Source of the DNA: CAZECE01 sp964510525 | Lineage (GTDB): Bacteria; Pseudomonadota; Gammaproteobacteria; Pseudomonadales; JANQJO01 | Length of the DNA: 22,093 nucleotides | Direction of reading: 5' to 3' | NCBI GenBank assembly: GCA_964510525.1 | Contig: CAZECE010000092.1 | Coordinates: 1-22,093 of the forward strand | Shown: piece after piece, positions 16,239 to 22,093 of the stretch | Numbering within the stretch: the first letter of the stretch is position 1 | Layout: each line of letters starts with the position of its first letter | Notes under the pieces: model-generated | Databases searched by the model: none | The model's input: only the letters and a program-made list of their open reading frames with translations | What the model was told of the DNA's origin: nothing | Program-made: the position numbers and the translations under genes

Positions 16239-16255
16239 ATAGAGAATAATCGGGA

Positions 16256-16732
16256 ATGAAGACAATGAATAAAGTAATTGAGGGCCGGCTGGTGGCTGGA
16301 AGCGCAAAATTTTGCTTAATTGCAACACGATTTAACGCCTTGGTGGTGGACAGCCTGGTCAAAGGGGCGCAAGATACCTTGATTCGTCACGGTGTGTCGC
16401 CTGAACACATTGATTTGGTGTATGCCCCCGGTGCATACGAGATGCCCTTAGTGGCACAACGAATCGCATCGAAAAAGGCTTACGATGCCTTGATTGGTCT
16501 GGGGTGTGTGATTCGCGGTGGGACTGCCCATTTTGATTATGTGGCAGGTGAATGCGCCAAAGGGCTGGGCCAGGTGAGCTTGAAATATGACGTTCCAGTG
16601 AGCTTTGGGGTCTTAACGACGGATGATATTGAGCAAGCGTTGGATCGAGCGGGCTTGAAATCTGGCAATAAAGGGGTTGAAGCCGCCTTGGCCGCATTAG
16701 AAATGGTTAATTTATTGGAAGCACTAGGGTAA
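16256..16732 (+). CDS. ribH: 6,7-dimethyl-8-ribityllumazine synthase
   Basis: RibH condenses the four-carbon unit from RibB with the pyrimidine from RibD to form lumazine; it usually assembles into icosahedral or pentameric shells. The product is 158 residues. It has ATRFNALVVDSLVKGA, APGAYEMPLVAQ, LGCVIRGGTAHFDYVAGE (the active-site histidine is in this block), PVSFGVLTTDDIEQALDRAG and NKGVEAALAALEMVNLL. A second in-frame ATG at 16265 (MNKVIEG) would give 155 residues and fits the Pseudomonas start about as well. The stop abuts the nusB start codon. Confidence 0.97.
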   Translation: MKTMNKVIEGRLVAGSAKFCLIATRFNALVVDSLVKGAQDTLIRHGVSPEHIDLVYAPGAYEMPLVAQRIASKKAYDALIGLGCVIRGGTAHFDYVAGECAKGLGQVSLKYDVPVSFGVLTTDDIEQALDRAGLKSGNKGVEAALAALEMVNLLEALG

Positions 16733-17242
16733 ATGAACGCACTCGTTGAAAATCAAAAGCCGGCCTCTCAAAAAACGCATGCGGCCCCCCGAAATTTAAG
16801 TGCTAGGCGCTCTCGGGCACGTGGCTTTGTGTTGCAAGGTTTGTATCAGTGGTCTTTGGCTAAGTTGCCAGCCTGCGATATTTTGGCGCAGATGGAAACG
16901 AAGTTTGATATGCGTCGAGCCGATGTTCAGTATTATCGTGGTTTGTTATCAGAAGTGATTAATGGCGCGACAAATTTAGATCCTTTATTTGAGCCGTACC
17001 TAGACCGTTCGTTGGATGAACTGGATCCGATATCGGTTAATATTCTGCGTATCGCTGTTTGTGAGATGAGCCATCACTGGGAAGTACCTTATAAGGTCGT
17101 CATTGATGAAGCGGTGAATTTGGCTAAAAAATTTGGGCCTGAGCAGAGTTACAGCTTTATTAATGGGGTGTTGGATAAAGCCTCAAAACAACTTCGTGCT
17201 ATTGAGCGAAGTGCTGGGGAGCAACGCTCTCAATCCGCGTAA
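16733..17242 (+). CDS. nusB: Transcription antitermination factor NusB
   Basis: NusB binds boxA RNA with NusE (S10) and supports antitermination of rRNA operons. The product is 169 residues, with an extra polar tail of about 25 residues at the N-terminus and a short one at the C-terminus around an all-helical core. The core starts ARRSRARGFVLQGLYQWSL, the Arg-rich RNA-binding helix, and contains LDELDPISVNILRIAVCEM, VPYKVVIDEAVNLAKKFG and SFINGVLDKAS. The ATG follows the ribH stop with no gap, which suggests coupling. The ribH-nusB-thiL order is standard in gammaproteobacteria. Confidence 0.97.
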   Translation: MNALVENQKPASQKTHAAPRNLSARRSRARGFVLQGLYQWSLAKLPACDILAQMETKFDMRRADVQYYRGLLSEVINGATNLDPLFEPYLDRSLDELDPISVNILRIAVCEMSHHWEVPYKVVIDEAVNLAKKFGPEQSYSFINGVLDKASKQLRAIERSAGEQRSQSA

Positions 17243-17277
17243 TCTCACGGTTTCATTTAGCTTACTGATCGTAGCGC

Positions 17278-18261
17278 ATGGGCAAAGAATTTAACTGGAT
17301 CGAACGTTATTTTCGTCAGCCTTTTTCTTATCAAAAAAACATTCCTGGCATTCTCGGCATTGGTGACGATGCCGCATTAATCCCTGCATCATTGAAGTCT
17401 GATGCATCCCATTGGGCTGTGTCGACGGATACGTTAAATGAGGGGGTGCATTTTACGACGGACATGCCGCCCGACACCGTTGCCTATAAAGCACTGGCCG
17501 TGAATATCAGTGATATGGCCGCGATGGGGTCAGACCCCCAATACTTTTTTTTGGCATTAAGTTTACCTGCTCAAAAAGAAGGTGAAATGGAGGCGTGGTT
17601 AGCTGATTTCAGTGGGGGGCTCAAGCAAGCCGCCGAACAGTTTCAAGTCGTTTTGATGGGGGGCGATACCTGTCGGAGTGTGTCGGGTATCAGTGTATCC
17701 ATTACAGTGATGGGAAAGGTTGCTAAAGATCAAGCTTTATTGCGGTCAGGGGCTCAGGTTGGGGATCATGTGTATGTGTCGGGAGAATTGGGTTGGGCAG
17801 CGCTTGGGTTGCAAGTTCAGCAAGGCCAATTAAAGTTACCAGCGCCGTTTCAAGAACAGGCCATTCAGGCGTTGTATGCTCCCAAGCCTCAAGTGGCGCT
17901 TGGGCGTGCGTTATTGGGAATTGCTAATTCGGCCATTGATATTTCGGATGGGTTGATGGGCGATGCGTTGCACATCGCGGATGCCAGTGATGTGGGTATC
18001 GAAATTGAGTTAGATAAGTTGCCCTTACCATCAAAGGATATAGGGCTGTCTGAACAGGCATTATTGCAACTTGCTTTATGTGGTGGAGAAGATTATCAAT
18101 TGTGCTTTACGGTAGCTGAGAAGAATTTGCCACAACTAAAATTAATTTCAGAGGAGCACTCGCTTTGGTGTGTTGGTCGATGTGTTGAGGGGAGCGGGGT
18201 AAAGTGGCAAGAGGGACGTTTAGAAAACCCTAAAGGCTTGAGTTCGTTTCAGCACTTTTGA
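17278..18261 (+). CDS. thiL: Thiamine-monophosphate kinase
   Basis: ThiL phosphorylates thiamine monophosphate, the product of ThiE, to the active cofactor thiamine diphosphate. The product is 327 residues (usual 320-330). The AIRS-like fold shows EFNWIERYF at the start, GIGDDAAL, STDTLNEGVHF, KALAVNISDMAAMGSDP, LMGGDTCRS, and AIDISDGLMGDALHIA plus CGGEDYQLCF in the C-terminal half. The ribosome site is weak and the gap to nusB is 35 nt. In many relatives pgpA comes next; here it is absent and four small accessory genes follow instead. Confidence 0.97.
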   Translation: MGKEFNWIERYFRQPFSYQKNIPGILGIGDDAALIPASLKSDASHWAVSTDTLNEGVHFTTDMPPDTVAYKALAVNISDMAAMGSDPQYFFLALSLPAQKEGEMEAWLADFSGGLKQAAEQFQVVLMGGDTCRSVSGISVSITVMGKVAKDQALLRSGAQVGDHVYVSGELGWAALGLQVQQGQLKLPAPFQEQAIQALYAPKPQVALGRALLGIANSAIDISDGLMGDALHIADASDVGIEIELDKLPLPSKDIGLSEQALLQLALCGGEDYQLCFTVAEKNLPQLKLISEEHSLWCVGRCVEGSGVKWQEGRLENPKGLSSFQHF

Positions 18262-18299
18262 TAAGGTGTTGGCTGTTTGAGCTAAAGGTTTGATTTATT

Positions 18300-18494
18300 A
18301 TGCCTCTTGAGCAATCTGAAAAGATAATCCAGTGCCCTTATTGTTGGGAATCCATTTCTGTTTTAGTGGATTGCTCTGTTGAAGAGCAAGAATACATCGA
18401 AGACTGTCAGGTTTGTTGTCGTCCTATTACCTTCAGGGTATCCGTGGATCTGGAGAATATTCAAATTGATGCATTATCTGAAGATGAAATTTAG
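18300..18494 (+). CDS. CPXCG-motif cysteine-rich zinc protein
   Basis: A 64-residue protein with two cysteine pairs: CPYC at residues 12-15 and CQVC at 36-39. The first is followed by WESISVLVDCSVEEQEYIEDC and the second by CRPITFRVSVD. This is the pattern of the small 'CPXCG motif' family (a putative zinc ribbon of unknown function). AAGG lies about 12 nt before the ATG. No signal peptide or membrane segment is present, so it is probably cytosolic. It is 38 nt after thiL and may be in the same transcript. Confidence 0.85.
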   Translation: MPLEQSEKIIQCPYCWESISVLVDCSVEEQEYIEDCQVCCRPITFRVSVDLENIQIDALSEDEI

Positions 18495-18523
18495 TCGGTG
18501 GTTAGATGTATGAGCGTGATTAA

Positions 18524-18976
18524 ATGACACCTTTACAGACAAAGCTTTATTGGGTTCGATTTTTGGCGTCTTTCGGGGCCTTACCATTTTTGGCTTGTTC
18601 GGCCGCCATTGTGTTTTTAGATAACCCAACCATGGGCCCGTTTGGAACAGCTCAGAATGTGTTATCGTCATACAGCCTGCTGATCGTTTCATTTATGGCG
18701 GGCATCCTATGGGGGGTGTATCTCATTCGGTCAAACGAGATCTCTTTAAACCTGCTTTTGATCAGTAACGTGATCGCGGTCGTAGCCTGGGCGGGGTTTA
18801 TACTGTTGCCTATTCGATTGGTTTTACTGTGCCATGCTGTCTTATTTCTTCTTTTACTTTACATTGATAGAGACGCGGTAAAAGCGGGCGTTTTGACCGA
18901 AGCGTATTTGAAGATTCGATATGGTGTGTCTGGGGTTGTGGTGGCGAGTTTAATTGTTGCGGCTCTATCATTTTAA
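18524..18976 (+). CDS. DUF3429-like integral membrane protein
   Basis: A 150-residue protein with about five hydrophobic helices (roughly residues 12-31, 46-66, 73-93, 97-114, 132-150). The block SYSLLIVSFMAGILWGVYL matches the SFLGG-HWG pattern I associate with DUF3429 membrane proteins, whose function is unknown. The start is ATG within TAAATG, 29 nt after the previous stop; the ribosome site is poor. It is probably an inner-membrane protein. Confidence 0.75.
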   Translation: MTPLQTKLYWVRFLASFGALPFLACSAAIVFLDNPTMGPFGTAQNVLSSYSLLIVSFMAGILWGVYLIRSNEISLNLLLISNVIAVVAWAGFILLPIRLVLLCHAVLFLLLLYIDRDAVKAGVLTEAYLKIRYGVSGVVVASLIVAALSF

Positions 18977-19021
18977 TGAGGCTGACACTTTAACGAGCCT
19001 ATAGCTTTTACGAATAGAGAA

Positions 19022-19405
19022 GTGTGGAGATTTGAATTGGACGATTCAGCGGTCAATATTTTGGGTAGCGCTTTGAAGCCTTGTTGTTTTGAGCCGATGA
19101 CCGGTTTTTTTCGAGATGGGTTTTGTAAAACCAATCATCTCGACACAGGCACTCACGTCATTTGCGCGATAATGACAGAAGAGTTTTTAAGTTTTACTAA
19201 ATCTCGGGGTAATGACTTATCAACACCGCGCTTGGAGTATGACTTTCCTGGGTTAAAGCCTGGTGATTGCTGGTGTTTATGTGCGTTGCGCTGGAAAGAA
19301 GCCCATGAAGCGGGTGTCGCCCCCCCTATTAAACCAAAATCTACCCACGAGCGAGCGTTAGATCTCATTGAAAAAAGCGTGTTTGAGCCTTATTTCATTC
19401 AATGA
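19022..19405 (+). CDS. DUF2237 family protein
   Basis: A 127-residue cytosolic protein matching DUF2237: NILGSALKPCC near the start, then PMTGFFRDGFCKT, GTHVICAIMTEEFLSFTKSRGNDLSTPR and FPGLKPGDCWCLCALRWKEAHEAGVAPP. It has several conserved cysteines but no known catalytic activity. The start is uncertain. I give the GTG at 19022; a TTG at 19037 has a better ribosome site (GGAG, 7 nt) and would remove five residues. No in-frame ATG lies upstream of the conserved part. Confidence 0.85.
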   Translation: MWRFELDDSAVNILGSALKPCCFEPMTGFFRDGFCKTNHLDTGTHVICAIMTEEFLSFTKSRGNDLSTPRLEYDFPGLKPGDCWCLCALRWKEAHEAGVAPPIKPKSTHERALDLIEKSVFEPYFIQ

Positions 19406-19439
19406 AGCTGAGCTCTCTGCAGAAGGAAGGGGTTTTGAT

Positions 19440-20120
19440 ATGAACGCAATGGACCCACAATTTACTTTCAACGCCGATTTTGATCAACGGGTTGTTATTC
19501 TCCCAAAGGGTTACGATTGGGTGTCATCGCCGATGCCGGGTGTTGAGCGTATGATGCTGGATCGGGTTGGGGGTGAGATTGCCCGGGCTACAACCATTGT
19601 GCGTTACGCGCCGAATAGTGTCTTTTCTTCCCATGTTCATGATGGGGGAGAAGAGTACTTGGTTTTAGAAGGGGTATTTTCTGATGAGCATGGAGATTAC
19701 CCAAAAGGCAGCTATGTGCGAAATCCCATTGGGTCTGCTCATCAACCAAAAGTAGGTGCCGAAGGAGCGACAATTTTTGTAAAGTTACATCAGTTTTCAG
19801 AAAAAGATACGGCTCATAAGGTGATTGATACCACTCAAGCTGAGTGGTTGCCTGGTTCTATGGCTGGGCTCGAGGTAATGCCGTTGCACGATTTTGAAAG
19901 TGAGCATGTGGCTTTGGTAAAGTGGGCGCCCTTTACGCAGTTTAATTCGCATCAGCATTGGGGCGGGGAGGAGATTTTTGTGCTGCAAGGGACTTTTTAT
20001 GATGAGTTTGGTCAATACCCCGCTGGCAGCTGGATTAGGAGCCCACACCTGAGCCGACATACTCCTTTTACACGTGAGGAAGGGGCTTTGATTTACGTTA
20101 AGGTAGGGCATTTGTCCTGA
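19440..20120 (+). CDS. Double-cupin protein, ChrR-type cupin domains
   Basis: A 226-residue protein made of two cupin domains. Each has the ChrR-like metal motif: SSHVHDGGEEYLVLEGVFSD with HQP at the end of the first, and NSHQHWGGEEIFVLQGTFYD with RHTP at the end of the second. The His/Glu ligands are intact in both, so both halves may bind a metal. In the anti-sigma factor ChrR such a cupin follows an N-terminal zinc domain that binds an ECF sigma factor; that domain is missing here and no sigma gene is near, so it is not a complete anti-sigma factor. I chose the ATG at 19440 because AGGAAGGGG lies about 8 nt upstream; the frame also extends back into the DUF2237 gene. Confidence 0.85.
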   Translation: MNAMDPQFTFNADFDQRVVILPKGYDWVSSPMPGVERMMLDRVGGEIARATTIVRYAPNSVFSSHVHDGGEEYLVLEGVFSDEHGDYPKGSYVRNPIGSAHQPKVGAEGATIFVKLHQFSEKDTAHKVIDTTQAEWLPGSMAGLEVMPLHDFESEHVALVKWAPFTQFNSHQHWGGEEIFVLQGTFYDEFGQYPAGSWIRSPHLSRHTPFTREEGALIYVKVGHLS

Positions 20121-20184
20121 ATATTTTAGGAACTAATGACAGCCTTAGGTGCTTTATAACTCAGATAATTCAGGTATCTTTAAC

Positions 20185-21057
20185 ATGATTCCACTAACAG
20201 CGACTTCTAGTCGACACTCTGAAAATCTATTACAAAAATTAACTGAATTCCATAACGATGCAGGCAAACGCAATCCTCCCCGAGATCATATTTTGAGAGG
20301 CGCTCCTGTTAGAGGTGGGCAAAAACCTGTCAGTGTTTACGATATATTGCTTGGTAACAGGTTTATGGCGAATCGTTTGCATCGTGGTAATGAAGGTTTA
20401 CGGACGTTAGCCATGGGTTGTGCATATCAATACAGTGGAGCATCAACTCGTGAAAAGGGAGAAATTTCTCTTCATTTATTAAAGGCAATTAAAACATCGA
20501 CCGGAAGATTTTTGTGTAGAGATAAAAATACAGGGAATTTCTGTGAGATTTCCGATGCTAAAGCTAGAAATTATGTGTCTCAGGTTCTTAGATCGACGTG
20601 TAAAGAATTATTCATTACTTTTGACGAGCATCAGGCTATTCCTGATGTGAACTGCTTATTTGAACCAAGTGAGTGGCGATTTGATTTTACCAATGACCCA
20701 CTATTTCATTCCGATCGTAAAATTGATAAGCCAAAAACATTTGATCCAAGGCCATGTGATGTGCTTTGTGGGCAAGGTGGTAAAACCAATCATCACCAAG
20801 GAAATAAAAAATTTCGGCAAGTTGTTAAGAAATTCAAGGATGCCTACTTCAGAGCTGGCAATAAAGAAGAAAAGTCACGCATTGCAAAAAATGTTATTGA
20901 AGAATTTGAAAAACTCTCGTCAGAGAGCGGTGTACCAGGCAGGTTCTTGAAATCTTCGTTTTCCTCGGGTGATAAAGTTTGGTATCAACTAACCTTAGAT
21001 GCCGTGGATGCAAAAACTAAACAGGCGCTTCGTGAGAAAAAAACGAATATAAGGTAA
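20185..21057 (+). CDS. Protein with two DUF6824-like (diatom-type) domains
   Basis: A 290-residue soluble protein with no known function. Its C-terminal third starts PCDVLCGQGGKTNHHQGNKKF and continues through GRFLKSS and VWYQ to KTKQALRE. This is the pattern I remember for DUF6824, a domain expanded in diatoms and other stramenopiles (D-V-L-C-G-R-G-G-x-T-N-x-H-x-G-N-x-x-F-R). A more diverged copy lies in the N-terminal half: YDILLGN, N, GN, R, then TGRFL and DAKARNYVSQVLR in the same order. A linker rich in aromatic and acidic residues separates them. I chose the ATG at 20185; a GTG at 20149 would add 12 residues and neither has a strong ribosome site. The gene is clearly more AT-rich than its left-hand neighbours. 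Recognition is from memory and needs a profile search. Confidence 0.75.
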   Translation: MIPLTATSSRHSENLLQKLTEFHNDAGKRNPPRDHILRGAPVRGGQKPVSVYDILLGNRFMANRLHRGNEGLRTLAMGCAYQYSGASTREKGEISLHLLKAIKTSTGRFLCRDKNTGNFCEISDAKARNYVSQVLRSTCKELFITFDEHQAIPDVNCLFEPSEWRFDFTNDPLFHSDRKIDKPKTFDPRPCDVLCGQGGKTNHHQGNKKFRQVVKKFKDAYFRAGNKEEKSRIAKNVIEEFEKLSSESGVPGRFLKSSFSSGDKVWYQLTLDAVDAKTKQALREKKTNIR

Positions 21058-21358
21058 CTTATTGATATTGATAGATATTCTTATTAGAGAGTTATTTGTT
21101 TGCGTTTTAATACAAAGCTACAAAATCTATTCGCAGTAAAAAAATTCTAGATGTCAGATTAATTGGCCGCTGGAAGGGCAGGTTAGTTGTGTACCTATCT
21201 ATTTCTCATTGAGTTCTTAATTTGAAGCCAGAAATAGTGTTAAAGGCGTATCATTTCTGACTAACTTTAATACAAAAAACTACCAAGCTTATACAGACCC
21301 CTCTATTCTTAGTTCGTGATGGTTGAAAAATAACCTTAAATAACTGGTGGTTTGTACA
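21058..21358. other. AT-rich intergenic region
   Basis: Some 300 nt without a credible gene between the DUF6824-like gene and the PilY1-like gene. It holds a direct repeat of tttaatacaaa (21106-21116 and 21266-21276) and an 8-bp inverted repeat, ctatttct/agaaatag (21199-21206 and 21230-21237), with a 23-nt loop. The PilY1-like promoter must lie here, but no strong -35/-10 pair is visible; TATACA at 21290-21295 is a candidate -10. Confidence 0.6.
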
Positions 21359-22093
21359 GTGAATAATCGCTCTTTGAATAGTTTTTCTTTGAATAGTCGC
21401 TTTTTTGTTTTCAATGGATTGTTTTCTAAGTATTTTGGGCAAGTTCTGAGTTTCTTTGTTGGCGTTTTGCTGACGCTTGGGGTTGCACACGCCGATGATA
21501 CGGATATTTTCATGGGCAGTGGTAACTACTCGACCGGGGTGCGGCCTAATATCTTGTTTATTATTGATAATTCCTCTTCCATGAACTCGCCTTTATCGGG
21601 TACTGGGTTAACTCGGCTGCAGACCATGAAAAATGCGTTCACTGAAGTTATTAATAATGTCAGCGGCGTTAATGTAGGTGCGATGCGGTTTAATGCGCCA
21701 GGTGGCTCTATTTTGTATCCGGTGACCAATGTTGATCAAACGGTTTCAGCATCTTTAGTTTCTAACCCCAGTATGGCGGTCAGTGGTGACGATGCGTATG
21801 AAGTGGTTTCGACGGGCGCGGTGACCATCGACAGTCAAACCATTATTTTAGGTAATACCGGTTCGGGCAGTACCACCGTTGAAACCACGTTATTGTTGCA
21901 AGCCGATAATGAAAATGCGATTGAACGAGCTTCCAATGGTAGTGCTATCAGTAGTTCCAGCTTTCGGTTAAACAGCGGTTATTTAAATGCGTTGCGATTC
22001 GATAATACAGGCATTCCAGTGGGAGCTACCATTACCGAGGCGCGTGTCGTGTTTACATCCGATGATAATGATTCGGGGGCGGCGAGTATTTTG
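21359..22093 (+). CDS. PilY1-like secreted vWA-domain protein, partial (C-terminus beyond the right edge)
   Basis: An open frame of 245 codons running off the right edge. Residues 1-45 are a signal peptide with a long polar N-region (NNRSLNSFSLNSRFF), a hydrophobic stretch VLSFFVGVLLTLGV and a likely cleavage after AHA. Next comes a von Willebrand A domain: VRPNILFIIDNSSSMNSP carries the DxSxS metal-site motif, followed by RLQTMKNAFTEVINNV. Around residues 205-245 an inserted beta-domain shows LRFDNTGIPVGATITEARVVF, a block I know from PilY1-like and similar surface proteins. PilY1 proteins sit at type IV pilus tips and act in adhesion and pilus assembly. The start is GTG with GGTGG about 9 nt upstream. 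Without the C-terminal beta-propeller in view, PilY1 membership is likely but not certain. Confidence 0.8.
   Translation, partial: MNNRSLNSFSLNSRFFVFNGLFSKYFGQVLSFFVGVLLTLGVAHADDTDIFMGSGNYSTGVRPNILFIIDNSSSMNSPLSGTGLTRLQTMKNAFTEVINNVSGVNVGAMRFNAPGGSILYPVTNVDQTVSASLVSNPSMAVSGDDAYEVVSTGAVTIDSQTIILGNTGSGSTTVETTLLLQADNENAIERASNGSAISSSSFRLNSGYLNALRFDNTGIPVGATITEARVVFTSDDNDSGAASIL
21371..21400 (+). repeat. 15-bp tandem repeat, 2 copies, in the PilY1-like signal peptide
   Basis: tctttgaatagtttt is followed directly by tctttgaatagtcgc, encoding SLNSF-SLNSR in the N-region of the signal peptide. The first 12 bases of the two units are identical and the frame is kept. Confidence 0.8.

Noticed and set aside
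21199..21237. Terminator-like inverted repeat after the DUF6824-like gene
   Set aside because: The stem is only 8 bp and AT-rich, the loop is 23 nt, and no T tract follows.
21106..21276. Direct repeats tttaatacaaa as target-site duplications of an inserted element
   Set aside because: The two copies are 160 nt apart on the same side of the unusual gene and enclose no coding sequence.
21251..21729. Minus-strand ORFs over the PilY1-like start and its upstream region
   Set aside because: They are antisense to a clear signal peptide and vWA domain, or lie in AT-rich intergenic DNA, and show no protein features.

Overview
The window is chromosomal DNA of a gammaproteobacterium, most likely marine and near the Pseudomonadales/Oceanospirillales. 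The evidence is gene order: uvrA next to an MFS gene and ssb, pepA divergent from lptF, thiD-thiE-hemL, and glyA-nrdR-ribD-ribE-ribB-ribH-nusB-thiL. The protein sequences resemble Pseudomonas and E. coli homologues. The core is of roughly medium GC and packed with genes; the stretch around 20.1-21.36 kb is clearly more AT-rich.

Layout. 1-1761 (-): the N-terminal 587 codons of uvrA, running off the left edge. 1859-3707 (+): a YajR-like MFS transporter, then ssb. 3704-5784 (-): an unrecognised 141-residue Q/K-rich protein, a hairpin, and pepA. 5912-6991 (+): lptF, with no lptG beside it. 6977-10300 (-): hemJ-thiD-thiE-hemL, a tightly packed heme/thiamine operon. 10544-11317 (+): an SDR oxidoreductase. 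11419-18261 (+): glyA, nrdR, ribD, ribE, a RibBX-type ribB, ribH, nusB, thiL. This covers one-carbon metabolism, dNTP regulation, riboflavin synthesis, antitermination and the last step of thiamine diphosphate synthesis. 18300-20120 (+): four small accessory genes (CPXCG zinc protein, DUF3429 membrane protein, DUF2237 protein, double ChrR-type cupin). 20185-21057 (+): a low-GC gene for a protein with two copies of a domain I know mainly from diatoms (DUF6824-like). 21359 to the right edge (+): the N-terminus of a secreted PilY1-like vWA protein.

Two things stand out. First, the 20.2-21.1 kb gene carries a eukaryote-type (diatom) domain, internally duplicated, in an AT-rich island. Second, short tandem duplications (12, 13, 15 and 18 bp, 2-5 copies) recur at gene edges or in unconserved protein segments: inside the MFS gene, the start of hemL, upstream of and across the stop of the SDR gene, the ribE-ribB junction, and the start of the PilY1-like gene. 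I see no rRNA, tRNA, IS element, CRISPR array or riboswitch.
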